Part shown: positions 12,541 through 24,400 of the stretch, one piece after another | Numbering within the stretch: the stretch's first letter is position 1 | How the letters are laid out: every line of letters begins with the position of its first letter | Assembly (NCBI GenBank): GCA_037833965.1 | Contig: AP031351.1 | Location: 23,014,501-23,078,500, forward strand | Length of the DNA stretch: 64,000 nucleotides | Direction: 5' to 3' | Origin: Marchantia polymorpha subsp. ruderalis | Taxonomy: Eukaryota; Streptophyta; Marchantiopsida; Marchantiales; Marchantiaceae | Program-made: the position numbers and the translations under genes | Notes under the pieces: generated by a model | Told to the model about the DNA's origin: nothing | Database searches by the model: none | Seen by the model: the letters and a program-made list of their open reading frames with translations, nothing else

Positions 12541-15499
12541 GATCATAAAGAATACATATTCTCGTGAAACCAAGAATTACAAAATCTACGTAATATTTAG
12601 TGTAAAAGATGGGGGGAAGCCATTCAACCGTTGAAAGGAAGACAACGAAATGGGTAAGAGGGGGCTCGACTCAAATACCATCAAAATCTTTGACGTGTAT
12701 CGTAGGTTTTACATCCCAGTGAATATAAGATAAATTTTGATTAGGAAACGTAGATGATGAAAAGACATCAGTTAAGGACTTGGATCGTTTACTGTAACAC
12801 CAAATTTGCATATTGCGCACGTTTTAGTTACTGTTTTAGTTTCCACTTTGAAAAAACACTATTACTAGAAGCCTAGCTGAATGGATTTCAATATCGACTT
12901 TGGGCTATGTTTGAAGGTGAAGAGACTTTTAGATAATAATGAGAAAAAAAATCAAGAATCTTTAATAGTTATCCAATTTAGTACGGCTTGTAAAATTTTA
13001 TTGTGCTGAAAACAAGGAACATGAGAATTAAGAAATACCTAAAAAGAAGATGAGAAGACACCATCAAATCATACAGCGGGGATAATGTGTGATGTAAGGA
13101 ATGAAGATGGAGCTAGATTCCAATAGCATCACGATGTGAGGTGTGTTATACGTGTGTGTTACGTCGAGGATAACCAAATTATCTAGATCAAAAATTACAT
13201 ATATCATATGAGCATCCAAAGTAGCATCACCGTAGGAAATCTTGTATGGATTGCACAAGCTAGTGTTATATGCAGAAATTGCTCACATTTATAAAAAATG
13301 CTAATAACAAGAATGAAAAGAAATACATGATGTCACATTACATCACAACCTATCACACAAACTTTTTAAAAAAATATCAACATTTATCTTGCATTGTAAT
13401 ATTTCCAAGATAATTTGTCTTGGGAAGATGTTTCAATGGTTCAAGTCATAGTATTGAAATTATGTTTACGTTTTTTATTCTAGCAAAGTTTTCAATCCTT
13501 CTTTTTCCCAAACCAAATTTGAATTTTTTCTATCAGAAATTTATAACAGTGTCAAAATTTTAATGACATAATACATGTCATATAAATGCATCTAAAAGCC
13601 ATACTGCTTGGACATAATAAAGTGAAATTAAATAGTTATGAATATCTTATCAAGTGTGTTTTTCTAGAATATGGATAATTAGATCAAGTTTTTGTAGATA
13701 TTTTGAGTATTGATTTTTTTTTCAAAAAAAAATGTTCTTCTTTTAAATTCATCAATACTTTGCAAAAATTAATTATTATTGTAAAAAGATTTTAATGTGT
13801 TACATAATTTCAAAGTCTAAAAAAATGAAATGTTTTTTGAATAATTATATTCAATTTTTTTCTTACATATATGAATTTATTCTTTTTAATTCCTTTAAAT
13901 CTCACACTTTTTTCAGCTTTTGAAAAAATTAACATGAAAGCCCAGTATTTAAAAATTATAAAAATATTTTTTCTTAAAAAAAATTATATTAAAGTAATAG
14001 TAAGATTTAAGCTCTTACATATTCAAACAGATTAAAACATGGAGAAATTTTTTCTAATAAGAAGATAAATGGAGCAAACTACTGATCAACACATATGTCT
14101 ATGTTGAAATTAAATCATAGATTCAATCAGATTTATTTCTCAATTGTGATGCTATTGAAGTCCAGCCTTATAATATTTGATGACTTCAATCTTGTATGAC
14201 GTAATGAAACAATTTTCTAATTGCATGAATTCAAATCAAATTGATAATTTTTCAGTTATTAAATTTAAATATTATTTCTTGATTTTTCTACAAATCACTA
14301 TTTTCAAAAATGGTTCTAGAAGTCATTTGCACATTTTGATCATCACAAAAGTATATGTGATTGTTACAACAAAGTTACAAAACAAGCTTAATCTGGCGCT
14401 TACAAAAAAAAGCTACAAAGTTAAACAGTTTAGAATTTACATAATTTTATTAACATTATATTAAATTCCATTGTTTCATTTTTTGCTTGGATTTGAAAAA
14501 AAATTGTGGTATACAAATTTTTTAATATTAAAAAATCAAATATCTTAAAAAATTTCTTATTATGAACTTAAATTGATAACTTAGATCAGATAATTTATAA
14601 AATTAGTAGATAAGATAATCAAATTTTTTGACTTTTAACGTTGAGTTTTCTGTTTCATACTTAAGTTTTTGTTGAAGAAATGCATATATTCATTTCATCA
14701 ACATTTCAACATTATGAATACATGCATATATTTTTTAAACCTAGTATATTGAAAAAGATATGATTTTTTTTCTAAAATAGCTTCATAATAATTGATTATT
14801 TAAAAAAATTCGATATATTGCTTTATTAAAAAGCTTTATGTTATTAATATATGAAAAATATATTATTAAAATTTAATAAGTGCAATGCAACTTCACTAGA
14901 AAAATAAAAATTCCAGACTCACATGCACTAACAAGCCAATATTGAAGAACAAGGTTTGTTTTTGCAATCTAATTTCAAGAATGGCGGGGAATCCGTCAAA
15001 TACTTTCAAGCATAATTTGTGTAGGAATTTGACATTGATAAGGAGATGAAACAAGACTACAACAAGAATCTCGCGTCTATTAGAACCATTGTCTTTACTC
15101 TCTCCTCTCGCAATGGTGACTTTGCTTTAAATTCACTTCTAACGCATTTTCACACAAAATTTCAAACACGGATAATCATATACATGACATGCGGACATTG
15201 AAGTAAATGGTTTGTTATTGAGGGCTACATTCACATGAAAATAGAAGAAAAATTCTAAAGTGGACTTGAGTTTCTTTGATTGGTCAATGACAATGTTTTT
15301 GGATTTTGAGGTTTAGCTTATTCCCAAACTCCAATATGCTAAACCCAAAATCTAGAAGCCTGAGTTTAATCTTAATCACAATCCAGCAAATTATTTCAGA
15401 AAATATTATTTTTATTAGGATTCTCTATATAAGTTAAATAATATGTTATAAATTTCAAAATCTACTTATATAAATATCATATATATGACAAAGTACATA

Positions 15500-15534
15500 T
15501 AATAATAATAATAATAATAATAATTTTTATTATA
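15500..15534. repeat. (TAA)n microsatellite
   Basis: About eleven TAA units occur in tandem within the AT-rich block. Confidence 0.9.
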
Positions 15535-15778
15535 AATATATTAATTTTTTTTTTAAAAAGTTGAAAAAAAAATCCCAAAAACCAATAATCTTACAACTAA
15601 AGCTTATTATGCTGCTTTTAGTCAAACAAGATCCTCTTATTTGTTGTTAAGATTATCAAATTTTTCATTCTATCATATTTTACCACTGGTCATATTGAAG
15701 AATATCACATTTTAATTTTAAATGTTTCACTAAAATTCCAAAATGTGGTTTTTCAAAAAGCAAATTTGAAAAACCACA

Positions 15779-16224
15779 TTTTTTTTAGGGAATTGCTAGG
15801 CACACACACACCCCTCCTTGCTAGGCACACACCCCCCTCCCCCTCCAAAAGAGGGATGACCGCTCGTGACCTTAATAGCACGCTCAGATTGACAGAAATA
15901 GCCTTCTCACTCGCAGAGGCACCATATCACTAAAGATGGAGCCACCGCCGCTGGATCGCGTCTACGCGTCGTTGGAAGAAGCCGAGACGGAGATCTTTGC
16001 CTTTGCTCACAGGAAGGGGTACAGCTTGAGTCGCCTGCGCTCCAAGGTCAACAAGGGCGGCGAGAAGCGCAAAGTATGACTAGCCTGCGCACAAGCTGGT
16101 GACTACCGCAACGTCCGGGACTATTTGACAGAAGAGACCAGGAAACTACGTGCAGTCATCCCTCTTTTGGGGGGGAGTGTGCAGTCTTTTGGCGGGGAGT
16201 GTGCCTAGCAATTCCCTTTTTTTT
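15779..16224. mobile_element. Small Mutator-like element with terminal inverted repeats
   Basis: The segment starts AGGGAATTGCTAGGCACAC (from 15787) and ends with the inverse, GTGTGCCTAGCAATTCCCT (to 16217). The inverted similarity continues inward: CCAAAAGAGGGATGAC near 15845-15861 is mirrored by GTCATCCCTCTTTTGG near 16153-16168, so the arms are about 75 bp. Runs of eight T flank both sides (15779-15786 and 16217-16224) and may be the target duplication. The left arm repeats TTGCTAGGCACACAC once more. The interior is GC-rich, unlike the AT-rich surroundings, and holds a piece of a Mutator/FAR1-type DNA-binding domain. Best read as a non-autonomous deletion derivative. Confidence 0.75.
15936..16208 (+). 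pseudogene. Fragment of Mutator-like (FAR1-type) transposase N-terminus
   Basis: From the ATG, 47 codons read through a helical segment (EEAETEIFAFAHRKGY) into a basic stretch, then meet TGA at 16077. The same frame continues as LACAQAGDYRN to a TAG at 16206. This arrangement (aromatic/basic helix, basic loop, then a Cys-containing strand before a Gly-x-Tyr) fits the WRKY-GCM1-like DNA-binding domain at the start of Mutator transposases and FAR1-type plant proteins. In relatives the position of the TGA is usually Trp, so a TGG to TGA change is likely. The catalytic part is absent. Confidence in the broad family is moderate. Confidence 0.6.
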
Positions 16225-19200
16225 GTTGTATTCACATGTTAGCTTGATAAGTTTACAATTTCACATCTTTGGTTGATTTTCTAAAAAGCCTGTTATTTTT
16301 TTCAAATATAATATAAAATTATTTAAAAAAAAGTGTGATAGAAATAATTTTGAATGATTTTGAATTCAAATAATTCTGAGGCTATACATATAAATGAGAA
16401 ATAGGATTGAATCTAATTCAGATGGCGAGGAAGATTTTCGCATATTGTGAAAATATCATTGTGAAAATTTCAAACGAAATTGATATTGATAAATTTGTAA
16501 ATCCAATATATAAATATAAATATACCAATAGAAAAACTAGGTTTTCCTATAAGGACTGAGATAATTTTTTTTGAAATTAGAAATTCATGATGAAAAATTA
16601 AAACATTGAAAATATATTCTCATGAAAATTCAATAATTATCATGATCAATAATCGACCTGATCTTCATTAAATTATCATCGGTGTTAGATTGGAGACTAG
16701 AAGAGAATGAATTTTCAAGTGCAATTCTAGTTATGATTAGCCCTATGTTCTTTTTAATTCTATGAGTCATAGGGTTCATGTAACTCTTGTTGGGGTCTTA
16801 GCTTTCTTTTTTCTATATATATATATATATTTATATATTGTTTGTTGTTTGTGTGCCAGAACAGGGTCAGGCGTTTGTATCAACAAGCATGAGTGTTATC
16901 ATTAGGTGGCACACGAAAATATTAGTGCAATCTAGCATAGGTCTGCTTACCGTTCAGATACTTTACCATCGTGTCGAGTCAGATCTACAGTCGGGGATCT
17001 ACAGAAGTTTTTTTATTATCGTGATGATTATGGACTTCAGCACTCGTTGACTATCACGACGGTCACGTGCATTGGTGGCGTTGGAGCACTTTCCGGATTT
17101 GATTGTTCAATTCGAATTCCTGCTGAGCCGCAGACGGTTTTCTTATTGTCTACAAACTTCACATGATAAGTGAAAATTGTAAGGATGGATTCGAAGAACG
17201 AGTTTAAATTAAGTGATGTCTATTTTTAATATAGTAAAGGGTGTTTCGTTGAGAAAAACGAATTTCACAGGGTCATATCTTTCGAATTACTGCACAACAA
17301 GTCAATATCAGTTCTGTTGTTGTAGATTGAATGGCAAATTCTAAACGTGCTATTTGAAATAAAATGTCGTGTTAAAAACACAAATTTAACTTAAGAATTC
17401 AGAATGTAATATCAAATCCAAAACTTCAATAGAGATATTTTAATGTTTCTGAGGGGTTTTATTGATCAATTTCAAATTAAAACTTAATCAAAAGATATAA
17501 TATACTTCTCAATAATTGACTTGAAAATGAGTGAAAGATCAATATAAGAAAATCATGTCTCTGGCAATTATGTTTGCAATTCTAGGAATATTCTTAGAAA
17601 GCAAATGCTCAATGGGCATTCCTCGAAAGTAAGTACATCCCTACGAACTTAGCGGGACAACATTTAAACGCTTTGAACTATCGTGCATAACGAATGTACG
17701 AGGAGCCTAAACATTAACTTAATTTACTCAACCTCGCGTTTTATCACTGTCATTGAATCCATCAAAGGTATCTGAGATAGGTCTCATTGAATCCCTACCA
17801 GATATGCAGGTGACAATTGTTAAAAGAAATTATCATGCATTTTTGCTACAAGTTGGAATTCCTACTGTGTAAACCAATAGATTTACAAATTATTTGTAAT
17901 CCAGTTTAGATGATCATTAGCCATACTCCTTAAGCCCGATTTAAATGCTTCACTTTCAAGTGTACCTTTTTAGGTAGTTTGGCTCTAGAACTATAATCAT
18001 TTGCATATCCAATTTTCTAAATTCGTTAGGGTTTTATAATCACCCGGCTGTCTCCTCTAAATATAAAAATGTTGGTCAATGAGACAAAGCATGCATGGAA
18101 TTATGAAAAGGTTTCTAAAGATAGTTAGTGTACACGAGTGTTACCAGCAGATCTCCATCTGTAAGCCGTACCGTAGTTCTAAGAAAAATCGTACACGCCT
18201 AAAGATGTCCACTCTACAACATGTCTACGGCATTCATTCACGTATCTTACGTCAAATTCCGATCTACAAATTTCTAGAACCGTAGAGCAGATAAGGACAT
18301 TCTCTCAGGTGTCAGAACCAAGCCTGTTTTACGTTACGTATGTGGTGGTATACGAATTAAATATACAATCTGCAATCTGCTAGTCGTGTCGTCGAAATCA
18401 GTCAGCACCAAAACTTGAAGGTGTGGAACAATCTGCTGTGTGCAGAAATGACCACACAGGCAAAGACAATGACATAAGGCTGACATGTTGACTGGAACTG
18501 AGTCGGCCTCAAGCTGCTCGGGGCTTATGTGTGGTGGAAATGTGTCGCGTTTCAGATTTGAGAAGCAATTTCCGTGCTAGCCATTCCTTGGAGGTTCCAC
18601 GACCCAGAACTAATCGTTGTCGGTGGTGTAAAATTCTATAATCATGCCACCGTGATCTTGGGCAGCGATGTAAAAGTGCAGTTGTCCGATGCAAAGGAAA
18701 GGAAATACCATTTTTGGGACGACAATTACTCCCTGAGGGTGGATCGAGACTTATTAGTGGCGAGTACATTATATGGCAGTGGTGATTCATCAGTACATTT
18801 GTCTACCTTAGAGTTGTGATTGTGGATTAAACTCAGATCATATATCCGTGAACTGGTGAACTGGTTGAATACTCAGGGTGAACTGGTTGCAGAAATGGGA
18901 GCTATCTGGACCTGCTGTGTTGAAACATTCTTGAGGTCCATTGAATTCAGTCGTTTGACGAGTCTGTTGACCCACATCGGCTGCAATTGAGATCAAGCTC
19001 CTGCTACCGGTGCCGGAGGGAGTCGGTGACACGAAATACGTCTAAAAGTCTCGCTGAAGTCAATACGATGTCATGCTTTACTACTACCATCTCCCCAAGA
19101 CTGAATCCACCCCATGACATTGAATGTGAGATACTTATTCGCAAACCTCGCCGAAACAACTGGCGGATGAAACATAAGAGCATAAAATTCTGATGAATAT

Positions 19201-20267
19201 CCTTGTTCACTCAAAGAACACGATATGGACATAATTTTGGTTATTTCTACTGTTGTGAGCAATAATTTAGGAGACATGAACATCAAATTCAGAATCAGAA
19301 TTAATTTTATAAACTGCCAAGAATTTTTTTTCCACATAAATCCAAACCTTGGCAGTTTTGGATCTAGTAAAGCACTGTACCTAACTGCAGAGAACATATT
19401 GATGTGTATAAAGAAGAGACCAATTCATGTGACTCAAGACGTGGTAAACTGGAGAATCAGTGGAGATGTCGCAGTCGTCTTCAGTGATGAAATGCAAAGT
19501 ACTTTCCACCTTCCAGTATCAGCTAAAGTTCCCATCTCATCAGATTCCAAAGGAAAGAGCGGAGGAGTCTCTCAGCAGAACTAGGGTTGAATCCAGGTCG
19601 AGAACGAGTCAAACCCTCAGGACGACCATGACAACTCTGAACAGAAACCTTTGACGGAATACTTCTTTCTTGAGTGAAGTAGTGTCCTTCTGCAGTAGGC
19701 TGCGTTGACAAACATTGACAACCGAAGAAAAGAAGAAGAAAAGGCGTGATCTTACTATTTCATGCTTGTGCTCTCGATTTGTGACTGCTCTTGATCCAGG
19801 AGAATAGCATAGCGTTTAATTTTGTTGCATTGACTCATAAATGTTCCCTATACTCATTTTGAATGGAGTGCCTCACCATAGTACGGTGTATGTGAATCAG
19901 AATTGATGCATTATGTCAGACGGGTAAAATGACACCACATTAAATGGGAACTCGATGTTGGCGGGTTAAAATCTACTATATGCTGGAGGACGTGCTACCC
20001 TATTGAGATCTAGTTACGATCCAGAGACATCAGCGAGAAGAGCAGACACTCTGGAAGGTCAACAACTCTCCGCGATCTTCAACAGCTCTCACAATTTCAA
20101 ATGTTGAAACTTTAACCACGTCCTTTTCTTTCGTGACATTCAGAGTACCGAGTTATCATGTAACAGAAGTGCAACATTTCTTCCGTCATCTGCAAGAATC
20201 TCGAGTAAGTTACATGGTGTAGTTGCGAAAAGTTCGAATAGCTGTGTAATAACAATTTAATACGGTC

Positions 20268-20302
20268 GGGGTGGGGACCGGTTGGGGTGGTGTGGGGTGG
20301 GG
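20268..20302 (+). other. Potential G-quadruplex tract
   Basis: Five runs of exactly four G occur in 35 bases with loops of one to seven bases. It lies in otherwise average DNA with no assigned gene. Confidence 0.65.
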
Positions 20303-21371
20303 AATTGCCTACTCAAATGCGGCCATGTGTCCAACTTGAAATACAAGGAGCCATTAGTACTTCTTACCTTTCGTTCCAGTCCTCAGGCTACTCTGAGAAA
20401 GTCCGTCGGAATAAATAAGAGGGCAACTTCAGCCCATAAGCTCTATGTGAGAGGATAGTGAGTTCAATTTGGGTTCAAAGGCCATTCTTAAATCCAACCT
20501 GATAATATTCGATGACGGAGCCTAGCGAGTTATTTCAACAAATAACTTGCTAACCCGAGGGTAGAGTATGTCTTACTTTCCGCGTCACCTTTAATTTTAA
20601 AATTTTCGGTGTCCCAAACGATGGCCTAGCGTTGAAATCTGTTGTCAAAGAGTAACACTGTTACTACCTTGATGATCAAGTATTGCATAACAAGATTGGT
20701 TTCCCTCTAGAATTTGATATAAAGTCAACCACAGTCTAACCTTATGGACTACATAGTTAAATTTCATATTTGGGAAACCAGTTGGGAAACGCAAGATGGT
20801 ACGTATGTGAAGACCAATAAAAGAAATACTCTTACTGCCGATCTGAGACGACTGGTGATATCAAAAGTAACCTCATAATCTAGAGCATTTGAATGACGAT
20901 CGACGGAAGCGAGTCTATTATAACTATTATTCTTATGGGAGGTCGCATGATGCAGGAACAACAGAAGGTAAGGCTTGGAGGTTGCAAAGCGAGGTACTGC
21001 CTTGTACTTTACTCTGAATCTGTTTGAACCAGCACGAAAGGAACTGGCAAAAGTTTACCAGTACCAAAAGGTTTTCTTAGCTTAATGGAGGCCTGTAAGA
21101 GTTTCCCAATAGCTTGTGATGGGATATTAAGAACATTTTGTTTCGCAACACCCTTCCCAAAACGAACTAGAAAGGTGTGCGTAGGAGAATGTCAACGGGA
21201 TATCTTTCAGGAATCGAGGGGAGGTGAGCTACCTAGCAACAGCCGACATATCTGCTCCAGACTGGTTCAATCCAGATGATTGTCGAGCCAAATCTGAAAT
21301 GGACCCTGCTTGGAGCTCGGAACAGCATAAAAAAGCGAAACATCTCACGAACATCGAGTTAGCGAGTAGAG

Positions 21372-21445
21372 TTTAATGCTGCAGAAAAGAAAGTCCTTTG
21401 TTTGTGTCGACTCAAACAAAGGACTTTCTTTTCTGCAGCATTAAA
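21372..21445. repeat. Perfect 33-bp inverted repeat (hairpin)
   Basis: The arms 21372-21404 and 21413-21445 are perfect reverse complements over 33 bases. They are separated by eight bases whose centre is itself the palindrome GTCGAC. The arm begins TTTAATGCTGCAG. No target duplication or transposon end was seen. Without mismatches it looks recent or selected; it could be a foldback duplication, a small-RNA-type hairpin or an assembly artefact. Confidence 0.9.
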
Positions 21446-24400
21446 TGGCAAGAATTTAACGAGCAATACATCATCTGGGTTTGACCAATTCAGTGGACAC
21501 AAAATCATAACTCCTGGCCTCATGTCCACGAATCGCGCTCGCGCTGGGGTATAATTGGTACTACGGGGATGAAGTTCTCGCCAATTGACAATATGGCCAT
21601 GGATACCCTGCACACGAAATTTATTGGAAACACGAATCAGCGGGTAGAGTTTCTGGTATCAGGGCTCGTCCACTAACTTAGGCCACACATCAAGTGACAT
21701 GTCGTATTATGTTCGGATTTCATAAAGAGATGCACGCTGGCAGTGTGCTGTACTGTGCGCCGGATTCGGATCGCAGCCGGCAGCAATCCCTGAGGTTTTC
21801 CCCCATGATCTGAGGGGGGTTCGTCGTTTTCTTCCGCAAGTCTTCGTCGCCAGAGTTGTCTGTCGTCCACGGGAGCGTGCTCAGCACTTTCGTTTCCTTG
21901 AGTTCAACGAGAATGTAGTTTCTCTAACCTGATGCGTACTTTCATGTTTGCCCGAGCACAATCGTTTGACACGGACAGGCTAAGCGAGACGGTGATTTTC
22001 GAGGACAAATTCCCTCTCGAGCATCAGCGAGCGACTCGTGTGAGCAGTCCGGCGATCTTTTCAACTTGAGTTTGTCTTAGTGACGAAACCATTCAACGTT
22101 TAGACCATGGGACTACTGTGACGGCATGAAGGTTGACAATTGGTAGTATTGTGACCGCACGAGGAGACAATAGACGCGACTGACACGCTGAGGAATGATG
22201 GAAGTCCAATGATCATCCGTGACATGCCTCGGTCATAACATCCCCGGGAGCGTACGAGGTCCTCTCAGACGTCTGACACACTCGGAATCTCACGTGCTTA
22301 AAGCCTTAATGAAATTCACTGCGTGTCTAAATCTTCGAGTCCATGAAAATCATCCACAGGCGAGAGATGAGATGACGAGTTCAATCGACCAGTCAGCAGC
22401 ATGAGGAAAATTTCGTCACGATCGCAAGACTTTCTCTTGCAAGCGCAGCGGAGTATTTTGGCTGCACTTCCAGCCTGGTCTCGTTGTATTATGACACGCG
22501 GAAAGTCGCCAAGCACTTACCTCGCAGCACACTGGGCGCTTCGCCCGACACCCAGCTACGTACACAGCAAGCCCATGCGATGACCGCCGCGTACCATCTA
22601 ATCGTATTTTAAGAGGACCTCTTCCAAGGGGCCAGCTCCAGGTGTGGCGCGCGCACGCACGCAGTAGCAGCAGCATCAAGAGAGGGCATCAACTTCTCCA
22701 AGCTAAGTCACTGCTCGAATTCTTCGTGAATTATGCCACTGGACTCGCCGGCTCGGTCTGAAATTACGATCAGTGTAGGGCTCTGTTTGCCGATAATGGC
22801 CATGGAGAGCGAGTGGATCCTGCCGGGCGATTCGCTCAGCCAGCGCGACGAACACATCATCGCCAACGCAGTGCGCTTGCTGGTCGACCGAGGCTGCACT
22901 AGTTTTAATCTCGCTGGCTCGATGGGGGATTGCCAGATACGAATTGCATTTGGACTGTGAGGAAGAAGTGCAATAACAGCGATCAGAATTATTGAACCGG
23001 TAGAGGTCTTGTTCATGAATACCCGGCGGAAATTTCTTAACAGTAATTGTGCGTTTTGTCGAGGTCGGGATGACACTCCTCCCTCTGCGTTCGACGCTGA
23101 GAGCCAAATTTCTTACATGTACGCAGAAGTCAACGCCAGAAATGTGGTTCACAGTCATCGTTGAATATGCATTAGACCTGATTTACATTGTGTTCGGAGT
23201 TCGAGACCTACGTCTTTGTCTACTGACAACCACCTAACTAGACTTTGGTTACGGTGATTGGATTTAGTCTAGAAGTTTGCAGCATTACTAGTCGCAAGTA
23301 GTATTATTTTGAATACTCCATCGTGATCGAAGAGTAAAGTAATTTTTTATTGAATAATTATATGAAATTATTAAAAAATAAATATATAAAATAATGAAAG
23401 AAACAAAATATCGGGAATGCTTGGTTATATCTCATTTAGGTTAATTGACTTTCACTTTGGTATACATAGTTCTTTAATTATCAATGCTATATACAAAATG
23501 TTCGACCAATCACATAAGACTGTACACCAGGGTCAGACTATTAAATCATAAATGAGTGATAACTAATTGTTAATAATCTATCTTTAGAAATATTTTTTAT
23601 ATCAAAATGGATTAATATATCTCTTGCATAATTAGAGGTTCCAAATTTACAGGGTTCAGTTATCAGTTTATAAGCAAAACATTTGTATCTATATCTATAA
23701 TAAATTTATGGTATAATTGGTATATATATATATTTATTTATAAAAAAACTATTCAAAACGAATAATACAACAAAAGATAGATATACTCTCCTGATACATA
23801 ACATTTGAAATCTTTTTGGAATGCACAAGTAAACAACTTCTCATATGAGTTGTTTAGACTCGTAATGGAAACCAAAGTGCATAGAAGTTACCATTTAACA
23901 CCGACCTAAACAAAGCTTGAGGGTGTTGGGGATTTCGCATATAAAGCCAAATCACAAAGTTTGATGCGTAATTTCAACAAAAGGTTGGGACTTGCAGGAA
24001 TTCAGCCAGTGGCAGGTAATAATTCGCGCGCAACCAGGAATCCAAATCAGTAATGAGTCGCAGATTCATTGAGCTCCTTGTAGCCAGACGAACGCAGTGC
24101 ATGTCATCGGAGCCTGTGCACCTCGTTGTGTTCTTTCGCCGTAGGCAAGCGACGAGGCAAATGCTTAGCCTGACATCAGAGTTTGTGCCCGGCCGACTTA
24201 CGAGAACTCTTCTGCAGTGAGTCAAACGAGGCGCCGGTAGCAGTGCACTGCACTCCATTCCAAACTTTTCGACCATCGTACCTCGATCGAGGTTTTTGGT
24301 GTAAAGCTAAAAATGCAGTTGACATGCTCGGAGCCCTGTTGACTTGTGCACTCCGTTATGCTGATATTATTCCCGTGCATTACGTGTCCAGCCGGAAATT

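Larger units (their letters stand above)
12541..17600. other. AT-rich block
   Basis: Composition falls to a markedly AT-rich state with long A and T runs and few ATG-led frames. The (TAA)n microsatellite, the (TA)n run at about 16814-16830 and a GC-richer Mutator-like mini-element at 15779-16224 are the only structured parts. It looks like old intergenic or degenerate repeat DNA. Confidence 0.6.
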
